Below are positions 5,329 to 7,386 of a stretch of DNA of 7,386 nt, in pieces (the first letter of the stretch is position 1; every line of letters begins with the position of its first letter). The stretch covers positions 1 through 7,386 of the forward strand of contig DHHZ01000052.1 of NCBI GenBank assembly GCA_002403515.1, written 5' to 3'. Below the pieces are notes generated by a model. It did not search any database and was not told the origin of the DNA. It saw only the letters and a list, made by a program, of their open reading frames with translations. A program made the translations under genes and the position numbers. Source of the DNA: Legionellales bacterium UBA4759. Lineage in GTDB: Bacteria; Pseudomonadota; Gammaproteobacteria; Legionellales; Legionellaceae.

Positions 5329-7236
5329 TTAATTTTTTTGATTAATTTTTTCATGCAAAAATTCAGCAAAGCCATTAATACTCATAGCACCTAAATCAGT
5401 ACCATCTAATGAACGCACTCTGATTTCTTTTTGCTGATATTCTTGGTCACCAATAATGATAAAAAATGGAATCTTTTGCAATGTATGTTCGCGAATTTTA
5501 AATCCAATTTTTTCATTTCTCAAGTCAGATTGTACTCTAAATCCTAAATTTTGCAAATGTTTGGTGATATTTTGTGCATATTCGTAATGTTTTTCACTGA
5601 TTGGCAGCACCATAACTTGCACAGGTGCCAACCAAGTTGGAAATTTTCCTGCATAATGCTCGATCAAAATTCCAATGAATCGTTCAAATGAACCCAATAT
5701 CGCACGATGCAACATCACAGGATGTTGTTTTTGACCATTTTCTGCAACATATTCTGCACCCAAACGAACAGGCATAGAAAAGTCAACTTGGATGGTACCG
5801 CATTGCCACTTACGACCTAAACAGTCGGTGAGTGCAAATTCTATTTTAGGACCATAAAATGCCCCCTCACCTGGGGCATCTATCCATTCCATGCCATGGT
5901 CACGCATCGCTTGTGCTAATGCAAACTCAGCTTTATCCCAAGTTGCATCATCTCCAACACGTTTTTCTGGACGCCGTGCTAGACGATAAATCATATTATC
6001 AAAACCAAAATCTTGATAAACCGATTTCAACAATTTCAACATGCTACTGACTTCACTTTGAATTTGTTCTTCAGTACAAAAAATATGCGCATCATCTTGA
6101 ACCATATTGCGAACACGCATCAAACCATGCAATGCGCCGCTTGGTTCACATCGATGGCAATTGCCAAATTCTGAAAAACGCAAAGGCAGATCACGATAAC
6201 TTTTAATACCTTGATTAAATACCTGAACATGGCAAGGACAATTCATAGGCTTAATTGCATAATGACGATTTTCTGTTTCGGTGACAAACATTTCATCGCG
6301 GAAATTCTGCCAATGACCCGACTGTTCCCACAGCACGCGATCAACAACTTGCGGCGTGCGAATTTCTTGATAGTCGTAGTCTTTCAAACGATTACGCATA
6401 TATTGTTCAAGAATTTGATAAATAGCCCAGCCCTTGGGATGCCAGAAAACCATACCAGGTGCTATATCTTGGAAATGAAATAAATCAAGTGCACGGCCTA
6501 GTTTTCGATGGTCTCTTTTTTCTGCTTCTTCGATTCGGTGTAGATATGCTTTTAAACTATCTTTATCTGCCCAAGCTGTCCCATAAATTCTTTGTAACAT
6601 TGGCTTTGTCACATCGCCACGCCAATAAGCGCCAGCCAACTTGGTTAATTTCACCGCTTTAATACGACTGGTTGACGGAACATGTGGCCCACGGCAAAGA
6701 TCGATAAAATCACCTTGTTGGTAAAGTGATATTGATTCTGTTTCAGGAATACTTGAAATCAATTCAACCTTATAAGATTCATTTTTATCGGCGAATAATT
6801 TCAATGCATCATTGCGAGACATTTCCATTCTTTCGACTTGAAAATTTGCTGTTGCCAATTCTTGCATTTTCTTTTCAATAGCAAGCAAGTCATCCGGTGT
6901 GAATGAACGTTCATAATCAAAATCATAATAAAAGCCATCTTCTATCACTGGTCCAATGGCCATTTTGGCGGTTGGAAATAAGGATTTCACCGCTTGAGCC
7001 ATTAAATGAGCACTTGAATGACGAATGACTTCCAATACTGCATCATCTTTTTCAGTCAAAATTTTAATATCAGAGTCTTTAGTTATTAAATAAGAAACAT
7101 CCACCATTTGCCCATCAATTTCAGCAGCCATCGCAGCTTTAGCAAGGCTTGGGCTGATGGTTTTTGCAAATTCAACAACGGTCATGGGTTGCTCTATAGA
7201 ACGAATTTGACCATCTGGCAATCGCAGGTTTAGCAT
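5329..7236 (-). CDS. thrS: Threonyl-tRNA synthetase
   Basis: ThrRS charges tRNA-Thr in the cytosol and removes mischarged Ser. The start is the ATG of MLNLRLPDG, giving 635 residues (E. coli 642), behind AAGGAAGA. An ATG 41 codons upstream lies inside the tRNA gene and is excluded. Domains: TGS (about 1-61), N2 editing domain with His73, His77 (HSSAH), Cys181 and His185 (CRGPH), and the class II core with motif 1 near 261-295, motif 2 near 350-376 and motif 3 near 507-520. Zinc ligands Cys333, His384 and His510 are all present. The C-terminal anticodon-binding domain is about 536-635 (APVQVMVLPI onward). Two positions differ from E. coli beside the active site: MNCPC in place of MNCPG, and HRCEP in place of HRNEP. 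The leader is too short for an E. coli-type tRNA-mimicking operator unless transcription begins upstream of the terminator. Confidence 0.98.
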   Translation of the reverse strand: MLNLRLPDGQIRSIEQPMTVVEFAKTISPSLAKAAMAAEIDGQMVDVSYLITKDSDIKILTEKDDAVLEVIRHSSAHLMAQAVKSLFPTAKMAIGPVIEDGFYYDFDYERSFTPDDLLAIEKKMQELATANFQVERMEMSRNDALKLFADKNESYKVELISSIPETESISLYQQGDFIDLCRGPHVPSTSRIKAVKLTKLAGAYWRGDVTKPMLQRIYGTAWADKDSLKAYLHRIEEAEKRDHRKLGRALDLFHFQDIAPGMVFWHPKGWAIYQILEQYMRNRLKDYDYQEIRTPQVVDRVLWEQSGHWQNFRDEMFVTETENRHYAIKPMNCPCHVQVFNQGIKSYRDLPLRFSEFGNCHRCEPSGALHGLMRVRNMVQDDAHIFCTEEQIQSEVSSMLKLLKSVYQDFGFDNMIYRLARRPEKRVGDDATWDKAEFALAQAMRDHGMEWIDAPGEGAFYGPKIEFALTDCLGRKWQCGTIQVDFSMPVRLGAEYVAENGQKQHPVMLHRAILGSFERFIGILIEHYAGKFPTWLAPVQVMVLPISEKHYEYAQNITKHLQNLGFRVQSDLRNEKIGFKIREHTLQKIPFFIIIGDQEYQQKEIRVRSLDGTDLGAMSINGFAEFLHEKINQKN

Positions 7237-7240
7237 TGAA

Positions 7241-7248
7241 TCTTCCTT
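7241..7248 (-). promoter_or_regulatory. thrS ribosome binding site
   Basis: AAGGAAGA on the minus strand lies 4 nt before the chosen ATG at 7236 and decides the start against the longer open frame that runs into tRNA-Val. Confidence 0.75.
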
Positions 7249-7263
7249 TTGACTTTGATGAAT

Positions 7264-7288
7264 AAAAAAAAACCCTGGCAAGCAGGGT
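7264..7288 (-). terminator. Intrinsic terminator between tRNA-Val and thrS
   Basis: On the minus strand ACCCTG pairs with CAGGGT (6 bp, loop CTTGC) and is followed by eight further T residues (7271 to 7264). It starts 10 nt after the tRNA CCA end, as expected of a tRNA-unit terminator. Its U-tract ends only 27 nt before the thrS ATG and 15 nt before its ribosome binding site, so any thrS promoter must lie upstream of or within the hairpin. Confidence 0.85.
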
Positions 7289-7298
7289 AAATTATTTA

Positions 7299-7373
7299 TG
7301 GTAGGCACGAGTGGGATCGAACCACCGACCACCACCATGTCAAGGTGGTGCTCTACCACTGAGCTACGTGCCT
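7299..7373 (-). tRNA. tRNA-Val (anticodon GAC)
   Basis: The 75-nt minus-strand sequence folds as a full cloverleaf. The acceptor AGGCACG pairs with CGTGCCT (7 bp); the D arm is GCTC/GAGC with loop AGTGGTA; the anticodon stem CCACC/GGTGG encloses TTGACAT, anticodon GAC. The variable loop is TGGTC and the T arm is GGTGG-TTCGATC-CCACT with one G-U pair. The discriminator is A and the CCA end is encoded. GAC reads GUC and GUU valine codons. Only 13 nt of upstream DNA is in the window, so its promoter, or any upstream tRNA partner, cannot be seen. Confidence 0.96.
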
Positions 7374-7386
7374 TTAATAAAAAGCT

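Noticed and set aside
7237..7359. Upstream extension of thrS by 41 codons to an ATG at 7359
   Set aside because: The extension runs through tRNA-Val and the terminator, has no family-like residues, and the internal ATG at 7236 has a good ribosome binding site and matches the ThrRS N-terminus.
1..7386. Novel defence, mobile or biosynthetic system
   Set aside because: Every long open frame is a core translation or nucleoid gene or a known small ferredoxin type; no direct repeats, integrase, transposase, toxin-antitoxin pair or CRISPR-like spacing was seen.

Overview
The window is an ordinary but tidy stretch of core chromosome. On the minus strand it reads tRNA-Val(GAC), intrinsic terminator, thrS, infC, rpmI, rplT, intrinsic terminator, pheS, pheT, ihfA, and a small [2Fe-2S] ferredoxin-like gene. 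This order, with ihfA behind pheT and infC starting at AUU, is the gammaproteobacterial translation cluster known from Escherichia coli. The base composition is AT-rich by eye, codons favour A/T at third positions, and the ferredoxin-like gene takes the place after ihfA. An AT-rich gammaproteobacterium, possibly near Legionella or Coxiella, fits, but that placement is an inference from composition and gene order, not from a database search.

Layout from upstream (high coordinates) to downstream: tRNA-Val (7299-7373) is followed 10 nt later by a terminator (7264-7288). Then come thrS (7236-5329) and infC (5313-4780), whose best start is a non-canonical ATT placed 7 nt behind a strong AGGAGGG. 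rpmI (4749-4549) and rplT (4534-4175) follow. A second strong terminator (4113-4142) sits just before pheS (4098-3085). pheT (3076-695) overlaps ihfA (698-399) by an ATGA, and the ferredoxin-like gene (393-76) starts 5 nt after ihfA. At the far left edge a short open plus-strand tail (1-51) may be the C-terminus of a convergent gene.

The genes work together in translation: two aminoacyl-tRNA synthetases (Thr and Phe), initiation factor 3 and two large-subunit proteins (L35, L20), with a DNA-bending protein (IHF alpha) at the end. The most interesting features are regulatory. They are the AUU start of infC, which in E. coli is the basis of IF3 autoregulation, and two intrinsic terminators placed so close to thrS and pheS that neither gene has room for its own promoter downstream of the hairpin. 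No Phe-codon leader peptide like E. coli pheM is visible before pheS. I see no mobile element, CRISPR array, phage gene or evidence of a novel system, and no gene-free gap over 300 bases.
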